Below, in pieces: positions 26,019 through 34,965 of a stretch of DNA of 47,345 nucleotides. Numbering within the stretch: the first letter of the stretch is position 1; each line of letters starts with the position of its first letter. Under the pieces are notes generated by a model. That model was given only the letters and a program-made list of their open reading frames with translations. It searched no databases and was not told where the DNA came from. The DNA is from an uncultured Bacteroidales bacterium (GTDB taxonomy: Bacteria; Bacteroidota; Bacteroidia; Bacteroidales; Bacteroidaceae), in NCBI GenBank assembly GCA_902786925.1, contig CADAEK010000027.1:1-47345 (forward strand), written 5' to 3'. A program made the position numbers and the translations under genes.

Positions 26019-26026
26019 TACCTTTG
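26019..26026 (+). promoter_or_regulatory. Promoter box of the second BASS-type gene
   Basis: TACCTTTG, 19 nt upstream of ATG 26046. The implied leader is about 13 nt, short like several others here. Confidence 0.6.
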
Positions 26027-26045
26027 TAACTCATTAACATAAATT

Positions 26046-27023
26046 ATGTCATCACTCCTCAATACTCGTATCTCAATGCTCACTTTTGTGAAAAACTGGA
26101 TGCTGCCCATCGCCATGCTTGCAGGTGTAGCGGCTTATTTTATATATGTGAATATTCCAGCCCTGAATGGAACCCATGCCGTTGTGAGCCGTCTGATTAG
26201 CTATGTACAGCCTGCCTTGCTTTTTTGTATGCTGTTTGTGAGCTTCTGCCGCATGAGCATTCGTGAGTTGAAACCACGGGCATGGATGCTGGAACTGCTT
26301 GCTATTCAGGTCGTATGCTTTGTGGCCATGGGGCTGTTCCTCGTGTGGAACCCCGATTCGGCAGGGCGTGTGGTCATTGAGAGCGGCATGATATGCATGA
26401 TATGTCCTACAGCTACAGCTGCAGCTGTGGTGACGGCGCGCTTGCATGGCAATGCCAACGTGGTGGTGAGCTACACCTGTCTCATCAATATGGCCGTATC
26501 TCTCCTTGTGCCGGCAATGGTGCCATTCCTTCATGCGAGCACGATACCCGGCATGACCTTCGAGACTTCTTTCCTGCTCATCCTTGCTAAGGTATTTCCT
26601 CTGCTTATCATGCCTCTCGTTGCGGCATGGTTTGTCCGCCACCTTTTTCCTCGTTTTCATGCCTACATTTTGCGCCAAACCAATCTGGCCTTCAATCTGT
26701 GGGCGGTCTCCCTCTCTCTGGCCATTGGCGTGTCGGTGAAAGCCTTGGTGCATAGCAGCGAACCTCCCATCACCATGTTGGGCATCGCCCTTGTTTCCCT
26801 TGCCAGCTGTCTTCTTCAGTTTGGATGCGGGCGTCTCATCGGTCGTCGTCACCATGAGCCCGTCGCCGGCACTCAAAGCCTCGGACAGAAAAATACCGTC
26901 TTCGCCATCTGGATGGGCTACACATTCCTTGACCCCGTTACCGCTCTTGCTGGTGGTTTCTATTCCGTGTGGCACAACCTCGTCAACTCTTGGCAGCTTT
27001 GGCGGGTAAGAGCAAGGGGATGA
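26046..27023 (+). CDS. Second BASS-type membrane transporter
   Basis: The protein has 325 residues with about nine hydrophobic helices. It shares the BASS outline: MICPTATAAAVVTARLHGNANVVVSYT corresponds to the proline-glycine sodium crossover of the first half, and GQKNTVFAIWMGYTFLDP with YSVWHNLVNSW to the last helices. It is clearly divergent from the gene at 169-1101 and lacks the CCPGG form. The start may also be Met11 (MLTFVKNW). The substrate is unknown. A 23-bp tandem array begins 21 nt after the stop. Confidence 0.8.
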   Translation: MSSLLNTRISMLTFVKNWMLPIAMLAGVAAYFIYVNIPALNGTHAVVSRLISYVQPALLFCMLFVSFCRMSIRELKPRAWMLELLAIQVVCFVAMGLFLVWNPDSAGRVVIESGMICMICPTATAAAVVTARLHGNANVVVSYTCLINMAVSLLVPAMVPFLHASTIPGMTFETSFLLILAKVFPLLIMPLVAAWFVRHLFPRFHAYILRQTNLAFNLWAVSLSLAIGVSVKALVHSSEPPITMLGIALVSLASCLLQFGCGRLIGRRHHEPVAGTQSLGQKNTVFAIWMGYTFLDPVTALAGGFYSVWHNLVNSWQLWRVRARG

Positions 27024-27044
27024 TTAGGGAAGAGTGAAAGTTGT

Positions 27045-27136
27045 GTCATGCTCAGGAACTGAATTGTGCTTTGCCCGGTGATTGAACTGTGGCTTGCTCG
27101 GTGACTGAATGGTGTCTTGCTCGGTCACTCTTCTGC
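27045..27136. repeat. 23-bp imperfect tandem array, four units
   Basis: Units start at 27045, 27068, 27091 and 27114. Each has a CTCGGTGACTGAAT-like core (variants TCAGGAACTGAAT, CCGGTGATTGAAC, TCGGTCACTCTTC). The last unit merges with the 85-bp direct repeat and the stop of a gene remnant on the minus strand. Confidence 0.8.
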
Positions 27137-27197
27137 ATTTAGCCACTCACCATTCTGATGCTTCACAAACGTCGTCTTTAAGCCGTCGTCTGCTCCA
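27113..27197. repeat. 85-bp direct repeat, left copy, flanking the glycosyltransferase pair
   Basis: It matches 29859-29943 at 77 of 85 positions, in the same orientation. Together the copies bracket the GT4 and GT2 genes with about 2.66 kb between them. Confidence 0.9.
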
Positions 27198-27214
27198 ATT
27201 GCATAGTGGCAGGT
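27125..27214 (-). pseudogene. 3'-end remnant of an unidentified gene (copy A)
   Basis: The minus strand holds 29 in-frame codons with protein-like sense (CHYAIGADDGLKTTFVK, then HQNGEWLNAEE and TGA) preceded by a stop. No start codon or upstream body remains. The same end is seen in copy B at 29871. Confidence 0.55.
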
Positions 27215-27238
27215 TTATTCGTAAAAACACACAAACAG

Positions 27239-28399
27239 TCATTTGTGGTTTTTATGTTTCTTTTTCAGTAATTCGGTGAACAAGTCCATCCATTGACGGA
27301 CGATGTTCTCAATGCGGTAATTCTCCACTTCTTTCAGTGCTGCCTGTCCCATTGCCTTCCGTTCCTCGGGGTGTTCAATCAGGCGGCAAATCTGTTCAAC
27401 AAAGGTGTTTTCGTCGTCAAGTGGCACAAGGATACCAGTTTTTCCATCCTTTACCAAATATTTGAAACCACCCGGACTGTTGTAACCTACAGTGGGAAGC
27501 CCCACCGATGCTGCCTCGAGAGTTGCCAGCGAGAACCCTTCCGAGCGGGAAGAAATGAGGTGGAGCGAAGCATGGCTCATCTGCAGAATGAGTTCGTTGG
27601 TGTAGCCCATCAATTGTACGTGTTCCTCCATGCCCAAATCAGCAATCAGTTGGCAGAGCTGCTGATGCTCAGCTCCTTCGCCCCAAATTTGTAGCACCCA
27701 GTCAGGATGGCGTTCACAGACTTTCGCCCATACACGAACAAGGGAACCGTAATTCTTGATGTAGGATAGTCTACCTGCCGCCACAGCCACCTTTGCATCG
27801 CCTGCAGAAGGAGGGTATTTCGTGTTGTCGGTCAAGGGATTAGGGATAACGGCCACTTTATCCCAGTGTTCCCATGCTCCCGACTTTCCTTCAGGGGTCA
27901 GCACCACGATTTTGTCGTATGCCTTAATGTTCTTCTTGAAATCTATCTGTACTTTTAGCCATCCCAATATTTTATCTTTCCAACCAGTGGCCTCTCTGAA
28001 GTAGTTGTGGATGGCATGGTGAATTTCACGGATGAAGACAGGATGAGAGGAAATGTGGATATGGGGCAGAAAGTTTCTCTCCATGAGTCCTGTAGAGATG
28101 ATGACATCGGGTTGGATGTTGGAGAGTGCCTCCTTGCATCGTTGACGATACAGGTGTCTTTTCTTCATCATGTCGATGGTGGCATGGATTTTTCCCTTGT
28201 AATCGTTCTCGTAGAAGTGGATCGCAAGGTTGACAAGGTTGACGTTCTTTAGGGGCAGGATAGGGGAGCCGTCGTGATCTGGCACCACAATCCACACCTG
28301 GTTGCCAGGAATTTGCGCTAGTGCATTCGCCTTGACAATCGTGATAACTTCGATGCCACCTAATGAGCAGATACTGTTTGTACAGAAAACAATCCTCAT
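27239..28399 (-). CDS. GT4-family glycosyltransferase
   Basis: The protein has 386 residues in the GT-B fold. The N-terminal part opens MRIVFCTNSICSLGGIE (glycine-rich acceptor loop); the C-terminal part has AAGRLSYIKNYGSLV and SRSEGFSLATLEAASVGLPTVGY, the E-x7-E motif of retaining GT4 enzymes, then SPGG. It likely adds a sugar to a surface polysaccharide or glycoprotein glycan using a nucleotide-sugar donor. It lies 51 nt after the GT2 gene and is presumably co-transcribed with it from 29578. The pair is flanked by direct repeats. Confidence 0.92.
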   Translation of the reverse strand: MRIVFCTNSICSLGGIEVITIVKANALAQIPGNQVWIVVPDHDGSPILPLKNVNLVNLAIHFYENDYKGKIHATIDMMKKRHLYRQRCKEALSNIQPDVIISTGLMERNFLPHIHISSHPVFIREIHHAIHNYFREATGWKDKILGWLKVQIDFKKNIKAYDKIVVLTPEGKSGAWEHWDKVAVIPNPLTDNTKYPPSAGDAKVAVAAGRLSYIKNYGSLVRVWAKVCERHPDWVLQIWGEGAEHQQLCQLIADLGMEEHVQLMGYTNELILQMSHASLHLISSRSEGFSLATLEAASVGLPTVGYNSPGGFKYLVKDGKTGILVPLDDENTFVEQICRLIEHPEERKAMGQAALKEVENYRIENIVRQWMDLFTELLKKKHKNHK

Positions 28400-28450
28400 A
28401 TCTTCTACGTTTTCAAACTTTTGAACGAAGAACTATCTAAGCAACTGTGG

Positions 28451-29488
28451 CTATTTGGCCTTTTTGATCATAAGAGGCTTGATGCATTTCGTAAATACAA
28501 AGATGCGGAGGAAACAGACGATACTGTAAATGATGTAGGAACGCCCTGACATCTCTTGCAACCATCCCACCGTCCGTGCCACCCTACACGATCCTTTCAG
28601 TTGTGCGTGGAAAGTGGGGAGTGCATCCATCTTTTTGCGATAGTGCCGCCACAACGACCACGGAATGTATGTCTTCAGTATTTTCCGGTGGTAAACGTTC
28701 AGAAAATTGTTGATGTTCCGCTTTGCTGCGGGAGCAATCACTGTGTTGCCAGCCTGCAGATAGTCTGTCATAATAGTGATGTTATCGAATAACTGCTCCA
28801 GATGCACAAGAATGGATTTTTTGTTGGCTGTTCGCTGGATGGAAGTCTCGTTGCCCTGCTCGTAACGGTAGATGCGGCAGTTTACGATAAGAGTGTATGG
28901 CTGGTTTTGGAATACGTCAAAATTGAATAATTCATCCTGGCAGACCACTACCTTCGACCAGATGTTGTGCTGCTGCAAAAAGGAGCGTTTGTAGAACTTT
29001 GACCATACGCATACCATGGGGTACTGGTTATATGCCTCTGCTCCGTTCCCCTCAAACATCACCTTGCCTTCAGGCTTGGCATCGGGGTCAATCAGAGTGC
29101 TTCCATTTGTGTAAATCCATTGATTATCGTATACTACCACATCGGGTCTTTTATCACGACAGAACTGATCGTAGATGAAGCGGTAGGCATTGTCTATCAC
29201 ATAATCATCGCTATCCACAAAAGTGATGTATTCACCTTGGGCAACAGCCATACCCGTGTTACGGGCGGCACCTAATCCTTTGTTTTCCTGCGTTATTACT
29301 TTAAACAGGTTAGGATATTTTATCTCGTATTCTGCTAAAATGGAAGCACTGTTGTCTGGTGAACCATCATTTACACAGATAATCTCGTATTCACTCTCTT
29401 TTAACCCTTGGCGCAAAAGAGAATCAAGGCAACGAACGAGATATTTTTCCACATTGTAGACTGGAACGATGATAGATAATAGCATCAT
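28451..29488 (-). CDS. GT2-family glycosyltransferase
   Basis: The protein has 345 residues. The GT-A core has LSIIVPVYNVEKYL, CVNDGSPDNS, AARNTGM and the metal-binding FVDSDDY (about residues 95-101). The C-terminal third is basic with a hydrophobic stretch (SYIIYSIVCFLRIF) that may associate with the membrane. It is of the EpsJ/WcaA-like inverting type used in polysaccharide synthesis. The start is Met1 or Met2. First gene of the two-gene unit with GT4; the promoter box at 29578 gives a leader of about 85 nt. Confidence 0.92.
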   Translation of the reverse strand: MMLLSIIVPVYNVEKYLVRCLDSLLRQGLKESEYEIICVNDGSPDNSASILAEYEIKYPNLFKVITQENKGLGAARNTGMAVAQGEYITFVDSDDYVIDNAYRFIYDQFCRDKRPDVVVYDNQWIYTNGSTLIDPDAKPEGKVMFEGNGAEAYNQYPMVCVWSKFYKRSFLQQHNIWSKVVVCQDELFNFDVFQNQPYTLIVNCRIYRYEQGNETSIQRTANKKSILVHLEQLFDNITIMTDYLQAGNTVIAPAAKRNINNFLNVYHRKILKTYIPWSLWRHYRKKMDALPTFHAQLKGSCRVARTVGWLQEMSGRSYIIYSIVCFLRIFVFTKCIKPLMIKKAK

Positions 29489-29577
29489 TTTCTTATCGCA
29501 GTATTTGATGAATCAAATGTCGTATTTTAATATCGTTTTCTAAGCGAACTATTGTTCGTGTCAATTATTTAATGTGA

Positions 29578-29585
29578 CAAAGATA
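29578..29585 (-). promoter_or_regulatory. Promoter box of the GT2-GT4 unit
   Basis: The minus strand reads TATCTTTG, in AT-rich DNA about 90 nt upstream of the GT2 start. Confidence 0.6.
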
Positions 29586-29858
29586 CCGATTTTTTATATA
29601 AAATAGCTTGTGAGAATAAAGAAAACAGAATAAAACAATATGATTTTTACTTTTTTGTTCTTTTTGCTTTTAAAGAGATTATTCTTATATATGCTTTTAC
29701 ATTAAAGCAATGATACCTGCACGAATCTGATTCTTGACGACATTCTCTGTTCTGCCCCAGCATTTCTTCATCTTCAGATGCTGCTCAGCCGCTTAAAGAA
29801 GAGATGAATCACTCCTAAGGGTATGTTGTTTTAATGTGAAAGCTGAAAAGGAATTATA

Positions 29859-29943
29859 TGTCTTGCTCGGTCACTCTTCTGCATTTAGCCCACCACCTTT
29901 CTGGTGCTTCACAAACATCGTCTTTAAGTCGTTGTCTGCTCCA
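29859..29943. repeat. 85-bp direct repeat, right copy
   Basis: Second copy of 27113-27197. On the minus strand it also retains an open 3'-end (GADNDLKTMFVKHQKGGGL, then NAEE and TGA at 29871-29873). The eight differences keep the frame open and the stop in place. Confidence 0.9.
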
Positions 29944-30020
29944 TTCAATCAGTCACACCAATGAACTTCCCTTCTCTTTAGGAATCGTACAAAATGACCA
30001 ATTGTTTTTATATGCAAAAT

Positions 30021-30092
30021 CGGTGTGACTCAGACCGACATGTGCGGTGTGAGTCACACCGGCATCATTGCTCTGAGTCACACCGAAAAAGT
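30021..30092. repeat. 24-bp tandem array with TCACACC palindromes
   Basis: Three units start at 30021, 30045 and 30069. The middle unit contains GGTGTGA-G-TCACACC, a perfect 15-nt odd palindrome; the flanking units keep one arm each. Another AGTCACACC half-site lies at about 29950. Confidence 0.8.
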
Positions 30093-30139
30093 GGTGTACG
30101 GTGCGTACATAAAGGACAATATAGGCAATACTCAAAAGC

Positions 30140-30172
30140 AATCACCCGTGAGCAGATCGCTCACGGGTGATT
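30140..30172. terminator. Strong hairpin downstream of the ygiQ-like gene
   Basis: A perfect 14-bp stem (AATCACCCGTGAGC, arms 30140-30153 and 30159-30172) with a 5-nt loop. On the minus strand it is followed by GCTTTTG. It lies about 94 nt after the radical SAM gene and probably ends the five-gene minus-strand cluster. Confidence 0.75.
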
Positions 30173-30265
30173 TGTATAGAGGGAACAGCAATTTTGAAAC
30201 TGTGCTTCAATGTGAGTCTGGGTAACAGTCTCCTTGATGTGCAGAATGTGCGCCAAGACGAGGTG

Positions 30266-32104
30266 TTACCGTCCTCCGAACAGTCGTTGGATAAGGTCTG
30301 TCCGTCCCATCTGGCGAAGGAGACGGAGCAGATTCTGACGCTCTGACGGCTTGTACCAGAAGAAGAACTGGCGCTGAGCAAGCTTTTCTTTTTGTGTCTT
30401 GGCCGAGAAGACGGGCTCGAGCGTGTAGGGGTGAAGGCCGGTGTACCAGGCTTCTGTGGAGACCGTCATGGGGGTAGGCGTGAAGTCCTGCACCTGCTCC
30501 AGCTGGAAGTTGAGGTCTTTGGTCTGTGCTGCCAGTTCTGCCATATCCTCAGCTGTGCAACCAGGGTGCGAGCTGATGAAGTAGGGGATGATTTGCTGGC
30601 GCAGGTTTTTGCGGCGATTGATGTCGTCGAAGATGCGCTTGAAGTCGTGGAAGAGCTTGAAGGAAGGCTTGCGCATGAGGTTGAGCACACGGTCGGATGT
30701 GTGTTCGGGAGCTACCTTCAAGCGACCGCTCACATGGCGCGTGATGAGTTCTTCGGTATATTTTCGGTTGATGCGGTTGATGTGCTCATCGCCCGTGTCG
30801 TGGAGCAAGAGGTCGTAGCGTACGCCTGAACCGATGAAGCTCTTCTTGATGCCGGGTATCTTATCAACGGCATGGTAGATGTCGAGGAGCTGGGAATGGT
30901 CTGTGTTGAGATTCTTGCAGACGCCTGGATGAATGCAGGAAGGACGTTTGCACTTGTGGCAGATGTCAAGGTTCTTGCCGTGCATGGCGTACATGTTGGC
31001 AGAAGGACCGCCCAGGTCGCTGAGGTATCCTTTGAAGTCGGGCAACTGGGTGATGGCTTTGACTTCACGAAGAATGCTCTCCTTGCTGCGCGAGGTGATG
31101 AACTTGCCTTGATGGGCAGAGATGGTGCAGAAGGCACACCCGCCAAAGCATCCTCGGTGCAGGCATACGGAGAATTTAATCATGTCGTAAGCCGGAATGC
31201 GTTTGCCTTTGTATTTGGGATGGGGCAAACGGGTGTAGGGCAGGTCGAAGGAGCGGTCGAGCTCGTCCTGTGTGAGGGGCTGATAGGGTGGATTGACCAC
31301 GGCATATCGACCATCTACTTCCTGAATGATGCGCTGTGCAGCATATTTGTTGGATTCTTCCTCGATATGGCGGAAGTTCTCTGCTTGTGCCCGTTTGTTG
31401 CGCAGGCACTCTTCATGGCTGTGCAGCAGGATGTCGTCGGGACGGATGCCGCCCGGAATCTCGTTTTTCTGCAAAAGAGAGACGGTCTGTCTCTGTGGAA
31501 AACGAGCCATGAGGTTTCGGAACATCTTCACGTCTATCTCGCAGTCTTGTTCGACCAGCAGCTGTGCCAAGGAGACCATAGGTTTCTCGCCCATGCCGTA
31601 GATGAGAAGGTCTGCACCAGATGGCTGCAGAATGGTGGGCATGAGGCGGTCTTGCCAGTAGTCGTAGTGGGTGAGGCGTCGGAGGCTTGCTTCGATGCCG
31701 CCAATGACGACGGGCACATCGGGGTAGAGTTCTTTGAGAATGCGTGTATAGACGATGGTAGGATATTCGGGACGGAGGTCATGGCGACCGTCAGGGGAGT
31801 AAGCGTCTTCGGAACGGAGACGTTTGTTGGCTGTGTATTTGTTTACCATGGAGTCCATGGCTCCAGGAGCAATGCCAAAGAAGAGGCGTGGACGACCCAG
31901 TTTCTTGAAGTCTCTGTAATCTCCATGCCAGTCCGGTTGTGGTACAATAGCCACTTTCAGCCCTTCTGCCTCAAGAATGCGGCCGATGACAGCAGCCGCA
32001 AACGAAGGATGGTCAACGTATGCGTCGCCCGAGAAGAGGATAACATCGAGTTCATCCCATCCGAGCCTTTCTAATTCTTTCTTCGTGGTTGGTAACCAAG
32101 TCAT
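30266..32104 (-). CDS. YgiQ-family radical SAM protein
   Basis: The protein has 612 residues. It opens with TTKKELERLGWDELDVILFSGDAYVDHPSF, a characteristic YgiQ N-terminal B12-binding-like domain. The radical SAM cluster motif CxxxCxxC is in CLHRGCFGGCAFCTI (about residue 315); a second cysteine group ICHKCKRPSCIHPGVC follows around 375-390. The family's reaction is not established. The gene starts 20 nt after the amidase-like gene and is last in the glmS cluster. Confidence 0.92.
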   Translation of the reverse strand: MTWLPTTKKELERLGWDELDVILFSGDAYVDHPSFAAAVIGRILEAEGLKVAIVPQPDWHGDYRDFKKLGRPRLFFGIAPGAMDSMVNKYTANKRLRSEDAYSPDGRHDLRPEYPTIVYTRILKELYPDVPVVIGGIEASLRRLTHYDYWQDRLMPTILQPSGADLLIYGMGEKPMVSLAQLLVEQDCEIDVKMFRNLMARFPQRQTVSLLQKNEIPGGIRPDDILLHSHEECLRNKRAQAENFRHIEEESNKYAAQRIIQEVDGRYAVVNPPYQPLTQDELDRSFDLPYTRLPHPKYKGKRIPAYDMIKFSVCLHRGCFGGCAFCTISAHQGKFITSRSKESILREVKAITQLPDFKGYLSDLGGPSANMYAMHGKNLDICHKCKRPSCIHPGVCKNLNTDHSQLLDIYHAVDKIPGIKKSFIGSGVRYDLLLHDTGDEHINRINRKYTEELITRHVSGRLKVAPEHTSDRVLNLMRKPSFKLFHDFKRIFDDINRRKNLRQQIIPYFISSHPGCTAEDMAELAAQTKDLNFQLEQVQDFTPTPMTVSTEAWYTGLHPYTLEPVFSAKTQKEKLAQRQFFFWYKPSERQNLLRLLRQMGRTDLIQRLFGGR

Positions 32105-32124
32105 TGAATGCTAAATGTCAAATG

Positions 32125-34965
32125 TTATTCAAGGAATGTGATGAAAGCACGGGTAAGCGCATTGAGTTTGTTGCGCTCCTTGATGCTTTCGAGGGGGAAT
32201 CCGAGACGAACAAATCGGTGTGGCTCGGCAATGGCAGCGTAGGAGCCATCGGCATAGGTGAGGATGGCGAAGGCATTGCCTGATGGTGTCAGCACGGATA
32301 GGGATGGCACGCAGTAGCTCTCCGGATTCATCTCTCGATAGATGTCAAAAGTGAGTCCGCAGCCTGTAATGGTTGAACTTTTCCCTTCAACTGTCAGTCC
32401 TTTTCTCTCAGCCTTGGACTGTTGCACTCCACCTCCAATGGCGGGACCGCCAGGGTTGGCTGTGCTGAGCAATAGTTTGCCGCCTTGCTGGTAGTATTGC
32501 TCCACCATGCGGTTGGTTTGATTGTTGAACTGCTTTTGTGTGCCATAAATCAGGTCGGCAATGGGGTAGTCGTTCAGGGCGACTTTGCCTGTCAGCAATG
32601 CCTGTTCGCTGCACGATGTGAATGAGTGCTGGCCGGTGAGCATGATGGCGCGACCGTGAATGACTGGATAGTCGAAGGTATTGCCCATCATGAGTTGCCC
32701 CTCCAGTTCCGAACCGCTGGCGCCTAATCCATCGCTGGCCTCGCTGCCTGCCTTCGAGCGGTCAAAGCTTTGTTGGCGACCACAATAGCCGGTGAAGGCT
32801 CCGTAAGGGACACCAGGGTCTGCATCGATGTCGAAGCCTGCTTCATCCTGTGTATCAATGGCTTTAGGACCTTCTAAACGCGTGAAGGCATTGACGACCA
32901 GCACCGTCCCCTTGTTCTGTGGAGCGATGCCGCATGCCAGCACTTCGGATGGGAAACTTTCACCTCCTTCATTTACAGCTGTGATTTTGAAGGAATACAC
33001 CACGCCGGGATTGAGCGTTACCGTATGGCTGGTTCCTTTCACGACCGTGCCGTTGTCAAAACCCTGATAACCGCGACGTGTATAAAGAATGTATTCTTTA
33101 GGTTTAGCGGTTGGCTCTAATGGGTCATTCACAGGAGACCAAGTCAATGTGGCGGTTTGCTTCTGCTCGTTGAGCGTGATGGCAAAGTTCTCCACGGGTA
33201 AGGGCTGAATGACGTAATCGCACTTGTAGAGAGTGGAGAGGTACTTGACAATGGTCTTGTACACGGAACGTGAGAAGTCGAACTTGAAGTGTGGGTCGTA
33301 TGCCAATCGCATGTCGGCAAAATTCTGATGCGAGAGCATCTCGAGGATGCAGGCTGGCGTGAGAGGCACACGTGCTTCGCCATAGTTTCGATTCCACAAC
33401 TGGCGCACCTGCCAACCATACTTCTTCAGGTCGGTGGTGAGGTTGGTGAGGAACATGCTGGCAAGGTCGCGCGACACATAGCGGTCCAGTCCTGCTCCGG
33501 TTATCCCATTGTTGAAGTCGGTCATGTAGATGCCTAATGACCCTACAAATTCATCGTTTTCTTTGACGCCTGCATCGGTGTGGAAGGCAACGGTCAAATC
33601 CAAAGGCACTTTCAAGCCGTCTGGTTGCTGTGGGTTGTAGATAGAACCTCCCGACAGGTAATTGATGGCGGCTGAGCGGGAATTGATGTCATTGTTGTAA
33701 TCGTTGGTGCCAAAAGGTTCTGTGTGGACTTTGTAAGGGAATCCAAACCATTGTACGCTGTACTTGGCAGCTTCAGCCCAACGGGGAAGACCCGATGGCT
33801 GGATGCTTTGGTTGTAGCTTGCCGGAACGATGTTGCCCATGCCGCCGCCAAACCTGACAGCATCAGCTGTGACCACACCTTTGTGGCTGCTTCTGTTGGA
33901 GAGTACCACCATGCCGTAGTCGTGTTCTCCTTCATCAAATTCATAGGTGCCCAGATAGACCCATGTGCCTCCACCCATCTGCTGGTTCACTTTCAGCTCT
34001 GTGGCTCCACCCTTATGATAGATGGTGTAGGTGGCGTCATTCACTGAGTTCTCCAGTGTCTGGTAGGTCACATATACGGCATACCGTCCTTCGGCTGGGA
34101 TGTTGGGAATCCATTGTGCCAATCCCTCGTCTTTCTGTGACGATACGGTGGGAACATAGCGTGCACTGCCATCGGTGAATGGTGAGTCGCAGGCTTCATA
34201 GATATCCTTGTAATGGGCGAATCCGTAGCGTGCGGTGTTTTTCCATTTCAAGTGTTTCTGCTTGTGGCGGAACGACTCAAGATAGATGCCGTTCTTATGG
34301 GGCTGGTCGTTGTCTACAATCACTTCGTGAACTTGGTAGTCACGTTCGCGGGGTGTGAACACTGTGGCTCCTGCATTTTGGAGCATAGGGATGATGTAAG
34401 GTACGACGAAGGTCTGTGACAGGAGGTCTTCGGTAGTGCAGAACAGGCGTGGACGTTGCCAATACCAGTCACTTTTTTCACTTTTATAATAGCGACCGTG
34501 ACTTTGCCACAAGGCGATGTGACGCCCTTCCAATCCATGCTGGGCTATGTAGGGGCGCGACACATTCGTTATCCATGGTTCGCCTTTGTACACGTCGTTG
34601 AGTTGCCGGTGATGGTCTCTTTTGCCTTGGCGAAAGAAGTTGGGTACCAGTTCCTCAATGGGGCGTCCGTCTGTCTCAATGCTGATATCGTAGTTCTTTT
34701 GGTCTTCTGGCAACAAATTCTCTACCGCCTGATAAGCGGCTTCGACAATTGCTGGAGTGAAGTGTTGTTCGGGGAAACCTCCGCCCATAACGATGCTGAT
34801 TGTCTTCTCCTCCTCGTCAATCTGGCACGAAACCAGGGTAGAAGGCTTAATGTTGGCATCTGTCCGCACATAGTTAGCTGCCCAGTCTTTCAGTTTGTTC
34901 TCCAGATTCTGTGCATGAAGTATCCCCGAAAGACTTAGCAGTAACAGCGTGATGTATATTCTCAT
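32125..34965 (-). CDS. Amidase-like secreted protein with golvesin-like and Fn3 domains
   Basis: The protein has 946 residues with a Sec signal peptide (1-19). It reads as an N-acetylmuramoyl-L-alanine-amidase-like (Amidase_3) fold interrupted by a golvesin-type domain (about 265-375, GGTWVYLGTYEF..SHKGVVTADAVRFGG). Candidate zinc/catalytic residues are His156 (LWQSHG), His462 (VAFHTDAG) and Glu542 (ACILEMLSHQ). A fibronectin-type III domain follows (about 590-675) and a C-terminal alpha/beta domain (about 685-946). Homologues are often labelled xanthan lyase by transfer; I see no evidence of lyase activity. It overlaps the plug gene by 4 nt (ATGA). It probably acts on peptidoglycan or other glycans outside the inner membrane. 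Confidence 0.78.
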   Translation of the reverse strand: MRIYITLLLLSLSGILHAQNLENKLKDWAANYVRTDANIKPSTLVSCQIDEEEKTISIVMGGGFPEQHFTPAIVEAAYQAVENLLPEDQKNYDISIETDGRPIEELVPNFFRQGKRDHHRQLNDVYKGEPWITNVSRPYIAQHGLEGRHIALWQSHGRYYKSEKSDWYWQRPRLFCTTEDLLSQTFVVPYIIPMLQNAGATVFTPRERDYQVHEVIVDNDQPHKNGIYLESFRHKQKHLKWKNTARYGFAHYKDIYEACDSPFTDGSARYVPTVSSQKDEGLAQWIPNIPAEGRYAVYVTYQTLENSVNDATYTIYHKGGATELKVNQQMGGGTWVYLGTYEFDEGEHDYGMVVLSNRSSHKGVVTADAVRFGGGMGNIVPASYNQSIQPSGLPRWAEAAKYSVQWFGFPYKVHTEPFGTNDYNNDINSRSAAINYLSGGSIYNPQQPDGLKVPLDLTVAFHTDAGVKENDEFVGSLGIYMTDFNNGITGAGLDRYVSRDLASMFLTNLTTDLKKYGWQVRQLWNRNYGEARVPLTPACILEMLSHQNFADMRLAYDPHFKFDFSRSVYKTIVKYLSTLYKCDYVIQPLPVENFAITLNEQKQTATLTWSPVNDPLEPTAKPKEYILYTRRGYQGFDNGTVVKGTSHTVTLNPGVVYSFKITAVNEGGESFPSEVLACGIAPQNKGTVLVVNAFTRLEGPKAIDTQDEAGFDIDADPGVPYGAFTGYCGRQQSFDRSKAGSEASDGLGASGSELEGQLMMGNTFDYPVIHGRAIMLTGQHSFTSCSEQALLTGKVALNDYPIADLIYGTQKQFNNQTNRMVEQYYQQGGKLLLSTANPGGPAIGGGVQQSKAERKGLTVEGKSSTITGCGLTFDIYREMNPESYCVPSLSVLTPSGNAFAILTYADGSYAAIAEPHRFVRLGFPLESIKERNKLNALTRAFITFLE

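Larger units (their letters stand above)
29489..30265. other. 777-nt gene-free region
   Basis: AT-rich DNA near the GT2 promoter (29490-29720), the right copy of the 85-bp repeat with its gene remnant (29859-29943), a 24-bp TCACACC array (30021-30092) and a strong hairpin (30140-30172). No believable complete gene was seen; short open frames here read through the repeats. Confidence 0.7.

Noticed and set aside
29953..30225. Overlapping short frames in the TCACACC array
   Set aside because: Frames exist on both strands through the palindromic repeats and neither has protein-like composition.
30872..32074. 400-codon open frame on the plus strand opposite the YgiQ-like gene
   Set aside because: It lies entirely antisense to a gene with clear radical SAM motifs and has no domain sense or ribosome-binding context of its own.
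32125..34965. Xanthan lyase annotation
   Set aside because: The visible motifs point to an amidase-like zinc fold with golvesin and Fn3 domains; no polysaccharide lyase motif was found.
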